Positions 9,325-18,481 are shown, numbered from the stretch's first letter. The stretch: DNA of 64,000 bases from Lachnospiraceae bacterium XBB1006 (GCA_900115795.1 FOXT01000004.1:186001-250000); one strand, 5' to 3'. Notes: a model not told the origin generated them from the letters alone. Made by a program: numbers and translations.

Positions 9325-10564
9325 CGCTCTTTCTCCTGTTCTCTTGTGACGCATGATAACCGGCAACATAGCCGCTTGACCATGCCCATTGTAGATTATA
9401 CCCTCCACACATTCCGTCAATATCCACTACTTCTCCGCAAAAATACAAATTGGAAACCTTCTTTGATTCCAGCATTTTTGCATCTATCTCTTTTGTACTC
9501 ACTCCGCCTGCACATACCTGCGCATCCGCATATTCTTTCGTTCCACAAATCGGGATGCGAACCTGTTTTATCAGGTGAGCAAGATTCTTTCGCTGCTTTG
9601 TTCCAACCTTCTTTGCTGCCAAATTCGGTGGAATGTTTGCCTTTTCCAAAAAAGCACGACCAAGTTTATACGGAAACAGTCCAATGAGCGCTTCTAATGC
9701 TGTCTTCTCATATCCAAAAGTTAAAAATCGCTCCGTTATCAAATCATACAATTCCCCATAGTTTCCATTTGGATAATAGTCGATTTCCCCCCACACATCT
9801 TTGTGTGCCTTACAGCCATACGCTGCGTACCTACTTGCCTGGAAGGAAACAATTCCGGATAATCCCTGGTCTATATGAAGCAATTCACCTACATCTTGAA
9901 AAACTTCTTCGCCATCAATCTGTAATTTTAGACAAATTTCTGCACGAATTCCTGCAAGGTCTTTCAAAAAAGAATCTTTAGACTTCATTTGTACTAAAGA
10001 TGGTACAACATCTATGAAGTGATGTCCAAAGGCTTCAATATATGGGAAAGCACTGCCATCACACCCAGTCTTTCTTCCTGCCAGTAGCCCGCATGCAAAA
10101 ATCAATGATTTTCCGGTAAAGGAACCTTGATTCGTGTCTACAACAAACCATTTCTTCTTCTTTACCGACGTTATTTCGCATGAACAACAAATGTCCACAG
10201 CCAATCGTTTCAATTCCATCGTCAACACATCTACAACAGAAGCTGCCTGTTCACTATAAGGATAATAGTATCCATTTTTCACCTTTGGATAAATCCCCAG
10301 TTCTCTAAAAAAAGCAACCGTCTCTTCCATGCTAAACTGTTCAAATATAGACACAACAAATACAGGGTCCGTTCCACGATAATAGCTCGTCCCCTGCATC
10401 TGATTCGTATAATTGCATTTTCCATTTCCGGTTGATAAAATCTTCTTTCCAATCTTATCCAAATGTTCTATAAGCAAAACACGCTTCCCCTGTCGTGCTG
10501 CGCTAATCGCAGCCATACAGCCAGAAGCACCTGCTCCTATAATGAGTACATCATATTCTTTCAC
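9317..10564 (-). CDS. HI0933-like (YhiN) NAD(P)/FAD-dependent oxidoreductase
   Basis: A 415-residue flavoprotein starting VLIIGAGASGCMAAISAARQ (residues 6-25), the Rossmann FAD-binding motif. A conserved GNGKCNYTN segment (about residues 46-54) and a C-terminal FCGEVVDIDGMCGGYNLQWA block are typical of the HI0933/YhiN family (COG2081), sometimes named aminoacetone oxidase. Substrate specificity is not shown by the sequence. The start is a GTG at 10564 with GAGGTG about 5 nt upstream. It is first in the run that continues with the COG2509 flavoprotein, mutS, mutL, miaA and ynbB, and has a strong promoter directly in front. Confidence 0.88.
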   Translation of the reverse strand: MKEYDVLIIGAGASGCMAAISAARQGKRVLLIEHLDKIGKKILSTGNGKCNYTNQMQGTSYYRGTDPVFVVSIFEQFSMEETVAFFRELGIYPKVKNGYYYPYSEQAASVVDVLTMELKRLAVDICCSCEITSVKKKKWFVVDTNQGSFTGKSLIFACGLLAGRKTGCDGSAFPYIEAFGHHFIDVVPSLVQMKSKDSFLKDLAGIRAEICLKLQIDGEEVFQDVGELLHIDQGLSGIVSFQASRYAAYGCKAHKDVWGEIDYYPNGNYGELYDLITERFLTFGYEKTALEALIGLFPYKLGRAFLEKANIPPNLAAKKVGTKQRKNLAHLIKQVRIPICGTKEYADAQVCAGGVSTKEIDAKMLESKKVSNLYFCGEVVDIDGMCGGYNLQWAWSSGYVAGYHASQENRRKSVD

Positions 10565-10573
10565 ATAATCACC

Positions 10574-10609
10574 TCAGTGTATTATAGCATAAAGGCACTT
10601 GCAAATCAA
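10574..10609 (-). promoter_or_regulatory. Sigma-A promoter for the flavoprotein-mutSL-miaA run
   Basis: On the minus strand, -35 TTGATT (10609-10604), a 17-bp spacer, and -10 TATAAT (10586-10581) preceded by TGC (extended -10). The predicted start near 10574 leaves a leader of only about 10 nt, so the Shine-Dalgarno AGGTG would be at or next to the 5' end of the mRNA. Confidence 0.75.
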
Positions 10610-10622
10610 ATCACCGTCGTTT

Positions 10623-10958
10623 TTAGCTACTGTAATTTTCCAAAAAATCAATTAGCTTTTGATAGGTTTCTATTTTATATCCCTGCCGGATTCGTTTCTG
10701 TAAAGATGGCGGAAGACGTTTCACTATAATTCCGGTACCATCATATACGGTCTCTCCATCCTGATGATAGATGACAACCATCCCCTCTTTTTCTTTTAAC
10801 CAGTAGGCCGGTTGTGTAACCGTTTGTGTATGAAGTGTTCTTTCGCTGTTTTTTTCTTTCGGCAGACCAACATCATAAACAGCATACAGAAGTGCCAATG
10901 TCATTATCATAATCAAACATAGAAACAGAAAAATGCGGTACTTAGTTGAACTTTTCAT
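10623..10958 (-). CDS. Membrane-anchored protein with BofC C-terminal-like domain
   Basis: A 111-residue protein with an N-terminal membrane anchor (about residues 8-30, LCLIMIMTLALLYAVY) and a small exported domain. The pattern YWLKEKEGMVVIYHQDG, then LPPSLQKRIRQGYKIETYQKLIDFLENYSS in the last third, resembles the BofC C-terminal domain common as short anchored proteins in Clostridia. BofC in Bacillus acts in the forespore-mother cell intermembrane space; a similar role here is only inference. It is last in the ftsK-to-flippase run, 34 bp after the flippase gene. The final Tyr-Ser-Ser is typical for this group. Confidence 0.6.
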   Translation of the reverse strand: MKSSTKYRIFLFLCLIMIMTLALLYAVYDVGLPKEKNSERTLHTQTVTQPAYWLKEKEGMVVIYHQDGETVYDGTGIIVKRLPPSLQKRIRQGYKIETYQKLIDFLENYSS

Positions 10959-10992
10959 ATCACTAGTATCCGCAATTTTTCTGTCTCTATTC

Positions 10993-12651
10993 CTATTCTT
11001 TCACTAAATGTAATTTTTTCGCAAGTCGTAGAATAGAAGCGCCTTTCGGAAAAGCCAATATTTCATCCGGCGTTAATCCACGCAATAAAAGCAACGCAAC
11101 CGCATATACCGCAACACCAATCACGATTGCCACTACCGTCCATAGGCTGTTTATTGGATAAACTATCATCAAACCGGTGTAACTACCATACACACACGCT
11201 CCCATAATGATCGATGCAATCGAAGGAATGATAAATGTTTTTAATACTTCTTGTCGATAATGCAAATATCGTCTTATGGAACGTGCGTTAAATATACACA
11301 TCAAAAAGGCATAAAAGGCATTTGCATAAATCACTGCGTAAATATGCAAATGCAAGAAATACATAATGCCAACCAAAAAGATGACATGAAGTATCAACGC
11401 AATAATCGCATTCTTCACCGGCTCTCCCATTCGGTTGATTCCCTGCAAAATTCCATTTGACAACGTTGACAATGAATAAAAAGCAACCGAGATACAGCCT
11501 GCCATCAACATATTTGCCGTCAGCTTCGTTCCATCACGGAAAAGAAGCTGCATAATCGGAGATGCCAAAACACCAATTCCCACCACGCATGGGATGGCGA
11601 TAATCATCACAAATTTCGTTACCTGGTAAGTTTTCATTCTGGCCATTTTATAATCTTTTGACACAAATGCTCCCGTTAACGTTGGCACCGTTGACGCAGC
11701 CATTGCTGATGCAATTGCCAATGGAACATTAATGAGCACTTTATATTTTCCACTGAATACTCCCCACCAGACGCCAATCTGCTTCGCATCATAATTCTGA
11801 TAGGTGGCCATATTCTTAAAAATAAACTGATCAATAATACCACTAATATTATAAATTGTGGTACTTAATAATACCGGAACAATGGTTGCTATCAATACCA
11901 TAACCAACGTTCCTACCGACATGGCAGTTCCTCTTTTTTGCTTCTTTTCAAGTTTCACCAACGCATGTCGGAAAATCATAAATAAAAACAGGACAAACAA
12001 AAAACCTACCAATGCGCCACTTGTTGTTCCCATTGTGCCTCCGGCCGCGCCATACGCCGAAGCATACTCCTGTTTTCTTCCCAATACCGCACCAATTTTC
12101 ATACCTCGCTGGTACAAAAGATATGCAGCAAGAACACTAATAACTGCATTCACTACCTGTTCAATAATCTGCGATAACGCCGTTGGTACCATAGACCCCA
12201 TTCCCTGGAACAATCCACGTACCACACCCATAGCTGATAAAATTACCAACGCCGGTGCAAGAACCAGCAACGCATACACCGCAAGCGGGGTCTTTAGCGC
12301 TGCTGTAATATAACCTGCGCCAAAATATATTATACACGATGCAACGATACCACTTGTCAATGATAAGCCCATTGCAACACGAAACACCTTATGAATAAGC
12401 TTATAATCGCCCTTCGCTCTACATTCCGAAACAAATTTCGATACAGCTGTAGGCAAGCTATAAGACGATATCAACAGCATTATGTTATAAACTTCAAACG
12501 CCGTGCTATAATAATCGTTTCCCTGATCTCCGATAATGTGCTGCATCGGCACACGATAAATCAGTCCAATTATTCGCGAGGCTATGGAAGCAATCGCCAA
12601 AATCGAACCTTGGACCAAAAAACTGGACCCTCTGTTCTTTTTCTTTTCCAT
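10993..12651 (-). CDS. MOP-superfamily flippase (SpoVB/YtgP/MurJ-like polysaccharide exporter)
   Basis: A 552-residue integral membrane protein with about 14 hydrophobic segments. It opens with a lysine-rich stretch followed by SFLVQGSILAIASIASRIIG, typical of the polysaccharide biosynthesis/SpoVB branch of the MATE-like MOP superfamily. Such proteins flip lipid-linked saccharides (lipid II or wall polymers) across the membrane. Context beside other sporulation-family genes favours a SpoVB or YtgP/Amj-type role, but the substrate cannot be read from the sequence. The downstream BofC-like gene and upstream DUF3048 gene are on the same strand with 33-34 bp gaps. Confidence 0.85.
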   Translation of the reverse strand: MEKKKNRGSSFLVQGSILAIASIASRIIGLIYRVPMQHIIGDQGNDYYSTAFEVYNIMLLISSYSLPTAVSKFVSECRAKGDYKLIHKVFRVAMGLSLTSGIVASCIIYFGAGYITAALKTPLAVYALLVLAPALVILSAMGVVRGLFQGMGSMVPTALSQIIEQVVNAVISVLAAYLLYQRGMKIGAVLGRKQEYASAYGAAGGTMGTTSGALVGFLFVLFLFMIFRHALVKLEKKQKRGTAMSVGTLVMVLIATIVPVLLSTTIYNISGIIDQFIFKNMATYQNYDAKQIGVWWGVFSGKYKVLINVPLAIASAMAASTVPTLTGAFVSKDYKMARMKTYQVTKFVMIIAIPCVVGIGVLASPIMQLLFRDGTKLTANMLMAGCISVAFYSLSTLSNGILQGINRMGEPVKNAIIALILHVIFLVGIMYFLHLHIYAVIYANAFYAFLMCIFNARSIRRYLHYRQEVLKTFIIPSIASIIMGACVYGSYTGLMIVYPINSLWTVVAIVIGVAVYAVALLLLRGLTPDEILAFPKGASILRLAKKLHLVKE

Positions 12652-12684
12652 ACTATCCTACCTTTGTATATTTTCTAATTCGCT

Positions 12685-13770
12685 CTATTGTATGGATACC
12701 AAATTCCGTTTAGAACGATCAACTATCAAAACCCAAGTCTTTCCCGGATTTAATTTCACTTCTTTTCCGCCAACACCGTAATAATGTGTTACGGCAAATG
12801 TATCTTGTTTACTCCAAGTAATCGGAATTGCCTTTCCGTTGGTAATAAACATACCATCACCGGAACCAACCGTCTTTAATGTTAGACTTTTCTTATCGTC
12901 AAAAAGACCCATGGAAACGTATTGAATTATAATATTTTTACAGGAAAGTTGCTTTCCTATTTCCTGATCCACATGCGGCTTATGATATTGACTACGATAG
13001 TAAAGTCCTTTTTTCTTAGAATACGTAAACGTCGGGTTATCAATTGGATAACCCGGTTTCACCGTTTTCGCGGACACCCCATTCTTTAAGCGATTCGGGT
13101 GCTGTTTATCAGCAAACCGAAAGTGCCTCTTTTGCCCATCCCGATAGTTTAGCCTGTATCCACAGCTCTTTGCGTACTCATACAGTCGTTTTCCCACGGC
13201 ATATGCATTATGCGGTGCCTTTCGTTCGTTACTACGATAATACGCCTTTCCCGCCAGATTCTCAAGTCCGTTAATATTATTGACAGCACGCTGTGCCAGC
13301 AAACTCTTGGCATATTTGGATTGTCCAAAATGACAATACAGTGCATCATACTCCATAGCATAATGCACAAAATAATACCGGCAGCTTCTGGCACTTCCAA
13401 TTTTCTTTACACGCTTATAATTCTCAATAAGTGCCATCAATCGTGTAATTCCACCTTCTACCGGAATCTCATACACAACCGAAGCCTTTCCAATACCACT
13501 TTGCGGTGCAGCCTCGTTGGTATTTCCCATCATGAATGCAATGGGGCGCTTTTTTGCAACGGATTTCTTAATCCACAAACCGGTAAGCTTACTTTTCACC
13601 TTACCGGCATGGGAATCCTTCACTTCTTCCTGTTGTTGTTCTTCCACTACTACCGGCTGTTTTTTTTCTGTCGTCTCCTGTTTGGTGACTTCTTTCTTTC
13701 CACATCCACACAACAATGCAAATACCGTACACACTGCTATAGAAAATAAAACAACTTTTCCCTTCATCAT
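12685..13770 (-). CDS. DUF3048 (YerB-like) lipoprotein
   Basis: A 361-residue exported protein. A positively charged start and hydrophobic segment end in LLCGCGKKE, a lipobox-like site whose cysteine (about residue 23) would be lipidated, followed by a Gln/Glu/Lys-rich linker. The mature part contains features of DUF3048 (YerB): PIAFMMGNTNEAAPQSGIGK, then VVYEIPVEGGITRLMAL and the SARSCRYYFV segment. YerB-family function is unknown. Two adjacent ATGs (13770, 13767) are possible starts after AAAGGA. It sits 18 bp after ybeY and just before the flippase gene, so it is likely cotranscribed with them. Confidence 0.85.
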   Translation of the reverse strand: MMKGKVVLFSIAVCTVFALLCGCGKKEVTKQETTEKKQPVVVEEQQQEEVKDSHAGKVKSKLTGLWIKKSVAKKRPIAFMMGNTNEAAPQSGIGKASVVYEIPVEGGITRLMALIENYKRVKKIGSARSCRYYFVHYAMEYDALYCHFGQSKYAKSLLAQRAVNNINGLENLAGKAYYRSNERKAPHNAYAVGKRLYEYAKSCGYRLNYRDGQKRHFRFADKQHPNRLKNGVSAKTVKPGYPIDNPTFTYSKKKGLYYRSQYHKPHVDQEIGKQLSCKNIIIQYVSMGLFDDKKSLTLKTVGSGDGMFITNGKAIPITWSKQDTFAVTHYYGVGGKEVKLNPGKTWVLIVDRSKRNLVSIQ

Positions 13771-13788
13771 TTGTATCCTTTCTTAACC

Positions 13789-14283
13789 TTATCGTGAAAT
13801 TCCTAATTGTTGCATGATTTCTTCCTGTTTTGCAAACATAACTTCCTCATCACTTGGAACCATATGGTCGTATCCAAATAAATGCAGCATACTATGGCAA
13901 ATCAAAAAAGCAAATTCACGCTCATAACTATGACCATATTCTTCTGCCTGCATTTTCACCTTAGGAATACATAAAACAATGTCTCCCAATAGTGCTTCTC
14001 CACTTTCCGGGTGGAAATTATCCATATTCTCTTCTAGCTTAGAAAAATCACCCGGTTTTTCAAATGACAGCATTGGAAATGAGAGAACATCCGTTGGACG
14101 ATCAATCTGGCGCTGAGCCAAATTGATTTCATGAATGGTTTCTACATCCACAAGTGTCACTTCCACCTCCGCCTCGTAGGGGAAATCCACGTAATCCATG
14201 CATTGATGAATCACACGGATGCACAGAGTTTCATAATCAAATCCCAGCGAAAGCGATTGTTCATTTGTAACGTGTATGGTCAT
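13789..14283 (-). CDS. ybeY: Endoribonuclease YbeY (rRNA maturation)
   Basis: A 164-residue zinc endoribonuclease needed for 16S rRNA 3'-end maturation and ribosome quality control. The metal motif HxxxHxxxxxH is intact in HSMLHLFGYDHM, about residues 128-139, and the upstream TDVLSFPM segment (about 84-91) is the other family hallmark. It overlaps the PgpH-like gene by 4 bp, and phoH lies one gene further upstream, so the widespread phoH-(pgpH)-ybeY arrangement is kept. Confidence 0.95.
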   Translation of the reverse strand: MTIHVTNEQSLSLGFDYETLCIRVIHQCMDYVDFPYEAEVEVTLVDVETIHEINLAQRQIDRPTDVLSFPMLSFEKPGDFSKLEENMDNFHPESGEALLGDIVLCIPKVKMQAEEYGHSYEREFAFLICHSMLHLFGYDHMVPSDEEVMFAKQEEIMQQLGISR

Positions 14284-15458
14284 AAATGTTCTACCTCTCT
14301 AATTAAATAATTTCGTAACGTCAGATACTGATTCATGCTTAATCCACTAACATCATACCTTCCATTTTTTGACAAATCGTTAAAAACCGTATGCACAGCC
14401 ATTTCCTTTTCAAACCCTCCCGCTTCTTTTGGAAGTACCTCCAAAGAACGCACCGTTTCGTAAACCAAGTCCACAAGGGCCGCTTCTCTGGTACGAATTG
14501 GATTTTCCTCTCCGTGAAACTGTGACATAATGCGTACCACTTCAATTGGCAACAAATTACTTTTTCCAAGATTTGTTGCATATTCGATGCTATCCGGCTC
14601 ATCATTATCGCACAAATCATAATAAAAACCGGCACAAGCACACAATTTTTCATCAAACGCCAGCTGCAGTGCACACAAGGCACACACCTTAGCAACAAAC
14701 TGGCAGCGTACATACCTTGCTTCCGATATGGATCGCATAAAGGAAGCCAGCGGAAAATCCGACTCCATTGCCTTTTCGTATCCGGTTATTTCTAACTGCT
14801 TTTTCTTCTTGAAAGAAAGTGGAAGTCCCACAGCAATCCATAACGCGTTGCATACGCCTTCCAAAACACCACTTACCAACGCATCCTGTGTTACACTTCC
14901 GTCTTTTGCATAACCAAACAAAAGCGACGCTGTTAACGCCATCACTCCCATCAGGATAGCAACCATCCGCCTTAAGTGCTTCTTTGTTAACATTGGAGAA
15001 ATCATCGCTCCCATAATGCATAAGCATATGACGTACCCAAGTTCATACTCTGTTAAAAATAGATTCATTCCAACCATAACGCCAAGAAACAACGATAGCA
15101 ACAAACCATATAATGGGGATATCAAAGTACAACAAATTCCACTTACAGCCAAAAAAACATGTACCCTATATGGAAAACAATACCCTGCAAGCACAAAAGC
15201 AAATGCTGCACAATACACCCAAAAGATACGCTGTATGGTATCATGCAAATGTTTCTTACTCTCCACCAGCGTAAACTCATGCACCATCAAGAAGGCAAAG
15301 GAAAGGAAAAACAAAATCCCAAAAAATCCGCTTACAATACTGTGGGTTACGTCCATGCGATGATACCAGTTTAATACCATATTTCCAACCACGGTTACCA
15401 TCCACATAAGCAACAGCTTTCCCTTGTCTCGTAGCGTCATTCGCTCATATAAATTCAT
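14280..15458 (-). CDS. Degenerate PgpH-like (7TM-HD) membrane protein lacking HD catalytic residues
   Basis: A 392-residue protein in the place where pgpH stands in Bacillus (between phoH and ybeY). About seven hydrophobic segments span residues 12-215, matching the 7TM part of PgpH, but the large extracellular domain is absent. The cytoplasmic part keeps the HD-domain outline: AGFYYDLCDN aligns with the canonical AYYHDIGK, and IMSQFHGE with IIEQHHG, followed by REAALVDLVYETVRSL like KEAAIVMLADSVEAAVRSL. The key HD pair reads Tyr-Asp and the HH pair Phe-His, so metal binding and c-di-AMP hydrolysis are probably lost. It overlaps both neighbours by 4 bp. The homology is my inference from synteny and these alignments. 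Confidence 0.7.
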   Translation of the reverse strand: MNLYERMTLRDKGKLLLMWMVTVVGNMVLNWYHRMDVTHSIVSGFFGILFFLSFAFLMVHEFTLVESKKHLHDTIQRIFWVYCAAFAFVLAGYCFPYRVHVFLAVSGICCTLISPLYGLLLSLFLGVMVGMNLFLTEYELGYVICLCIMGAMISPMLTKKHLRRMVAILMGVMALTASLLFGYAKDGSVTQDALVSGVLEGVCNALWIAVGLPLSFKKKKQLEITGYEKAMESDFPLASFMRSISEARYVRCQFVAKVCALCALQLAFDEKLCACAGFYYDLCDNDEPDSIEYATNLGKSNLLPIEVVRIMSQFHGEENPIRTREAALVDLVYETVRSLEVLPKEAGGFEKEMAVHTVFNDLSKNGRYDVSGLSMNQYLTLRNYLIREVEHL

Positions 15459-16480
15459 CTGCGACGCATATCCTTCCTGTCTTTTCGACTGTGTTCTCTT
15501 GTGCGACGCTCCTCCAAACTGCCATGATGTGCTTCATAAACTTCATACGCCTTTACAATTCTTTGCACAAGCGGATGCCGCACAACATCAGCACTCGTAA
15601 GATTACAAAGCTGTATTCCTTCTACATTTTTTAGCACTTTAAGCGCAACGTCCAAACCGGAGGTCACACCCGGAGCCAAATCCTTCTGAGTCGCATCACC
15701 GGTTACTACAACCTTTGACCCAAACCCGATACGCGTTAAAAACATCTTCATCTGCGCCGGTGTTGTGTTCTGCGCCTCATCAAGAATAATAAAGGCATTA
15801 TCAAGCGTTCTTCCTCGCATATACGCAAGAGGTGCCACTTCAATCAATCCCTTTTCCATGTTCTTCAAAAAACTCTCTGCTCCCATAATCTGGTAAAGTG
15901 CATCATAAAGTGGTCGCAAATACGGATCCACCTTACTCTGTAAATCGCCGGGCAAAAAACCCAGTTTCTCTCCGGCCTCGATTGCCGGACGCGTTAGAAT
16001 AATCTTTGAAACCTCTTCTTTCTTAAATGCAGTGATTGCCATGGCCATGGCCAAATAGGTCTTTCCCGTTCCGGCAGGTCCCATGCCAAAAACAATCATA
16101 TTATTTCGAATTGCTTCCACGTAGTTTCGCTGTCCAATGGTCTTTGGTTTCACCGGTTTTCCTTGAATCGTATGACATATCAGTTCCTTATCCATCAGCG
16201 TCATTTCTTCCTGCCGATCCTCGTAAACTAAAGAAATGCAATAATCCACATCGTGTTCTGTTATTTCCTTATGCTCACGGGAAAGCGTTGTCAACTGGTC
16301 AATCGTTTTCTTCGCCAATTCACAATCCTTTTGCGCGCCGATTATTTTAATTCGGTCATTTCGATTCATTACCGTAACATGCAAAGAGCGTTCTATCTTT
16401 TTTAAATACGAATCAAGCTGTCCAAATATATTTGCCAAATGCTCTGCATCAATACTCATTTCAAGCTCACTCAGACTCAT
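15455..16480 (-). CDS. phoH: PhoH family ATPase
   Basis: A 341-residue PhoH/YbeZ-type P-loop protein. Walker A GPAGTGKTYLA lies about 125 residues in, and the Walker B-like FIILDEAQNTTPAQMKMFLTR follows. An N-terminal KH-like region precedes the ATPase. The start is the ATG at 16480 (MSLSELEM), preceded by AGGAGG with 8-nt spacing; that site overlaps the yqfD stop. The open frame extends 20 codons upstream, but nothing supports that start. Partnership with the YbeY endoribonuclease is known for several bacteria and fits the gene order here. Confidence 0.94.
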   Translation of the reverse strand: MSLSELEMSIDAEHLANIFGQLDSYLKKIERSLHVTVMNRNDRIKIIGAQKDCELAKKTIDQLTTLSREHKEITEHDVDYCISLVYEDRQEEMTLMDKELICHTIQGKPVKPKTIGQRNYVEAIRNNMIVFGMGPAGTGKTYLAMAMAITAFKKEEVSKIILTRPAIEAGEKLGFLPGDLQSKVDPYLRPLYDALYQIMGAESFLKNMEKGLIEVAPLAYMRGRTLDNAFIILDEAQNTTPAQMKMFLTRIGFGSKVVVTGDATQKDLAPGVTSGLDVALKVLKNVEGIQLCNLTSADVVRHPLVQRIVKAYEVYEAHHGSLEERRTREHSRKDRKDMRRR

Positions 16481-16493
16481 AAATACTTCCTCC

Positions 16494-17684
16494 TCATTTC
16501 TCTGCCCACTCCGTTTTGAATTCAACACGAACAACAACAAACCCGGTAAGCAGAACCTCCTTTTTATTATGTTCTAAATGAAGATTTTTTTCAATAATTT
16601 TACTATTATTTTTATGCAATTTTTGATTTAATCGTTGCATTTTATGTTCCAAAACCCTTTTTGCCTCCGATACCGTATAACATTTTTGGCCGGATACCAT
16701 TGCATAGTAGTCTTTGGTAATAATGCAGCAAGGAAAGTTCCATCCCCCTTCTCCCCCAACCTGCTGATACGTCGTAAGCACCTCTTCCTTTTGTTTCCCC
16801 TGTTTGAAAATCGGAACAGCAACCATCCTTTGTCCGAGCTTAAGCCCCCATTGTTTCCACTTCTTACAATGCTTTCTTTGCTGTTGTCTAAGCGGTATGC
16901 GCCAGAAAATTGGTTGTCGATAAACCCCTCTTACTTCGCCATCTGCCACACATTTCTTTTTTCCGGTTAATGCTCCTGCATCATCGTAATATTCAATTGC
17001 GCCCTCGATTAATATCGTTCCTTTTTTTACTTTTGAATGAGCTTTCACACGCGCTGTTCCACGTCTGGTAACTATAGAAGTTATGGTTGCCGCATGCGAT
17101 GCGCATAAATCTCTGCTTTTCTTTTGCACATGATGTCCTTTTTCATCTCCCTCCGTAATGGAAACACGTAATCTACACCCTTCTACACTCATACTGCACC
17201 AGGCCACATCCGTATATCGTTTTCGAAGCAGTCGTTCCTCCTTTTCCCAATCATAAAAAACAGCAAACGCACCATACCCTATTTTTCGTTCTGAAAGATA
17301 GGTCAAAAGTGCTTCTTTACTATGATAGGAATTTCCGATAAATTCAATTTTCCAAATCGCCTGGGACATAACCATCAAAAAAACAAAACAACAAATTGCT
17401 CCGATAAAAAAAGAATATCTTTTTTTACAAAACTGGCAAGTATTTGGTATTCCTTCCGTCGTAATATATGTTACCTGCAGATGGTACTTGCTTGCAAGAC
17501 GAAGCACCTCCGAAACGCTGCCTCTCCTGACACGGATGCATAGCTTTGTTTCCCCATCTTGCTGCCTTGCAACATCCAAAAGATCGATGTGATGAAATGC
17601 CAAAATATTAAGAAATCGTTCCTTCTTTTCTCCGGTAACTACGAGTACACTCGTTCCAAATAAAATATCAAGTAGTCCTCTCAC
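16494..17684 (-). CDS. yqfD: Sporulation protein YqfD
   Basis: A 396-residue protein with a short cytoplasmic N-terminal domain (residues 1-85), a transmembrane segment at about residues 91-111 (SFFIGAICCFVFLMVMSQAI) and a large extracytoplasmic region, the arrangement of the YqfD family. Conserved features include IGNSYHSKEALLTYL and DVAWCSMSVEGCRLRVSITEG. In Bacillus yqfD is controlled by sigma-E and needed for sporulation, but its molecular role is not established. It overlaps yqfC by 4 bp and abuts phoH. A basic, repetitive stretch near the C-terminus (about 350-380) is poorly conserved in the family. Confidence 0.88.
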   Translation of the reverse strand: MRGLLDILFGTSVLVVTGEKKERFLNILAFHHIDLLDVARQQDGETKLCIRVRRGSVSEVLRLASKYHLQVTYITTEGIPNTCQFCKKRYSFFIGAICCFVFLMVMSQAIWKIEFIGNSYHSKEALLTYLSERKIGYGAFAVFYDWEKEERLLRKRYTDVAWCSMSVEGCRLRVSITEGDEKGHHVQKKSRDLCASHAATITSIVTRRGTARVKAHSKVKKGTILIEGAIEYYDDAGALTGKKKCVADGEVRGVYRQPIFWRIPLRQQQRKHCKKWKQWGLKLGQRMVAVPIFKQGKQKEEVLTTYQQVGGEGGWNFPCCIITKDYYAMVSGQKCYTVSEAKRVLEHKMQRLNQKLHKNNSKIIEKNLHLEHNKKEVLLTGFVVVRVEFKTEWAEK

Positions 17685-17995
17685 GCTCCGTCCTCCCGGC
17701 TGGTATAATGCAATTCATCAATCATTCCTTTAATCAATACCTCATCCCGTGAATAAGAAACGACCATCAACGCCGTTCCATAAATCGTAATCCGGAAGTG
17801 TTTTGTCATGATTCGAATCTGCTTTTCATCACACCCCAAAATGCCTTGCACATTTTCCACTTTTAAAATACGATTGTCCGATAACGTCAAAATTGCAGCC
17901 CCAAGCATAATATCCGTAGGAAGCTGCAATTGATCCGTAATTCGTTCTCGCATGGTAATCCATCTTTTCCTCATAGTATACTCTATGAAGCCCAT
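17681..17995 (-). CDS. yqfC: YabP/YqfC family sporulation protein
   Basis: A protein of 90-104 residues, depending on start. The core LPTDIMLGAAILTLSDNRI, then KVENVQGILGCDEKQIRI and LIKGMIDELHYT, follows the YqfC pattern (short beta-rich protein ending IxGxIxxVxY). Three in-frame ATGs occur at 17995, 17974 and 17953. None has a clear Shine-Dalgarno sequence; the first lies 3 nt after the rlmH stop and could be reached by coupling, and the family length favours one of the two later ones. It overlaps yqfD by 4 bp, the classic yqfC-yqfD pair. Confidence 0.82.
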   Translation of the reverse strand: MGFIEYTMRKRWITMRERITDQLQLPTDIMLGAAILTLSDNRILKVENVQGILGCDEKQIRIMTKHFRITIYGTALMVVSYSRDEVLIKGMIDELHYTSREDGA

Positions 17996-17998
17996 TGC

Positions 17999-18478
17999 CT
18001 ATTTATGATAAGGTTCTTTATGAATAATCCGAAAAGAACGATATATTTGTTCCGCTAAAATAACCCGCATCAGCTGATGGGGAAATGTCATTTTTGAAAA
18101 ACTAAGTTGTTCATCCGCACGAGATAACACATCTTCTGAAAGTCCTAGGGAACCACCAATAACAAATGCAATATGACTTGTTTGGTAGGTCATTATGGAT
18201 TGAAGCTTCTCTGCTAACGCAATTGAATCCGGTTGTTTCCCCTGAATGGCCAAAGCAATCACATACATATCTTCTTTCATTTTGTCCAAAAGCCTTTGCC
18301 CTTCTTTTTCCTTTATCTGTTGCGCTTCCTTTTCCGATGCTTTATCCGGTGTCCTTTCATCTGCTACTTCAATAACGGATACCTGACAATATCTCCCAAG
18401 CCGCTTCGTGTATTCTTCAATAGCTTGCGTATAAAATTTCTCTTTTATTCGTCCCACACATAGAATGGTTATTTTCAT
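17999..18478 (-). CDS. rlmH: 23S rRNA (pseudouridine-1915-N3)-methyltransferase RlmH
   Basis: A 159-residue SPOUT-class methyltransferase that methylates pseudouridine 1915 in helix 69 of 23S rRNA. The SAM-binding knot is visible as FVIGGSLGLSEDVLSRAD (about residues 104-121), and the C-terminal block HQLMRVILAEQIYRSFRI, ending HKEPYHK, is characteristic. Length is exactly that of the family. It starts 3 nt after the stop of the upstream zinc-ribbon/TPR gene, implying coupled expression. Confidence 0.96.
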   Translation of the reverse strand: MKITILCVGRIKEKFYTQAIEEYTKRLGRYCQVSVIEVADERTPDKASEKEAQQIKEKEGQRLLDKMKEDMYVIALAIQGKQPDSIALAEKLQSIMTYQTSHIAFVIGGSLGLSEDVLSRADEQLSFSKMTFPHQLMRVILAEQIYRSFRIIHKEPYHK

Positions 18479-18481
18479 ATC

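Noticed and set aside
11858-12313. 151-codon plus-strand frame inside the flippase gene
   Set aside because: Antisense of a multi-pass membrane protein gene; Thr/Asn/Pro-rich shadow with no ribosome site.
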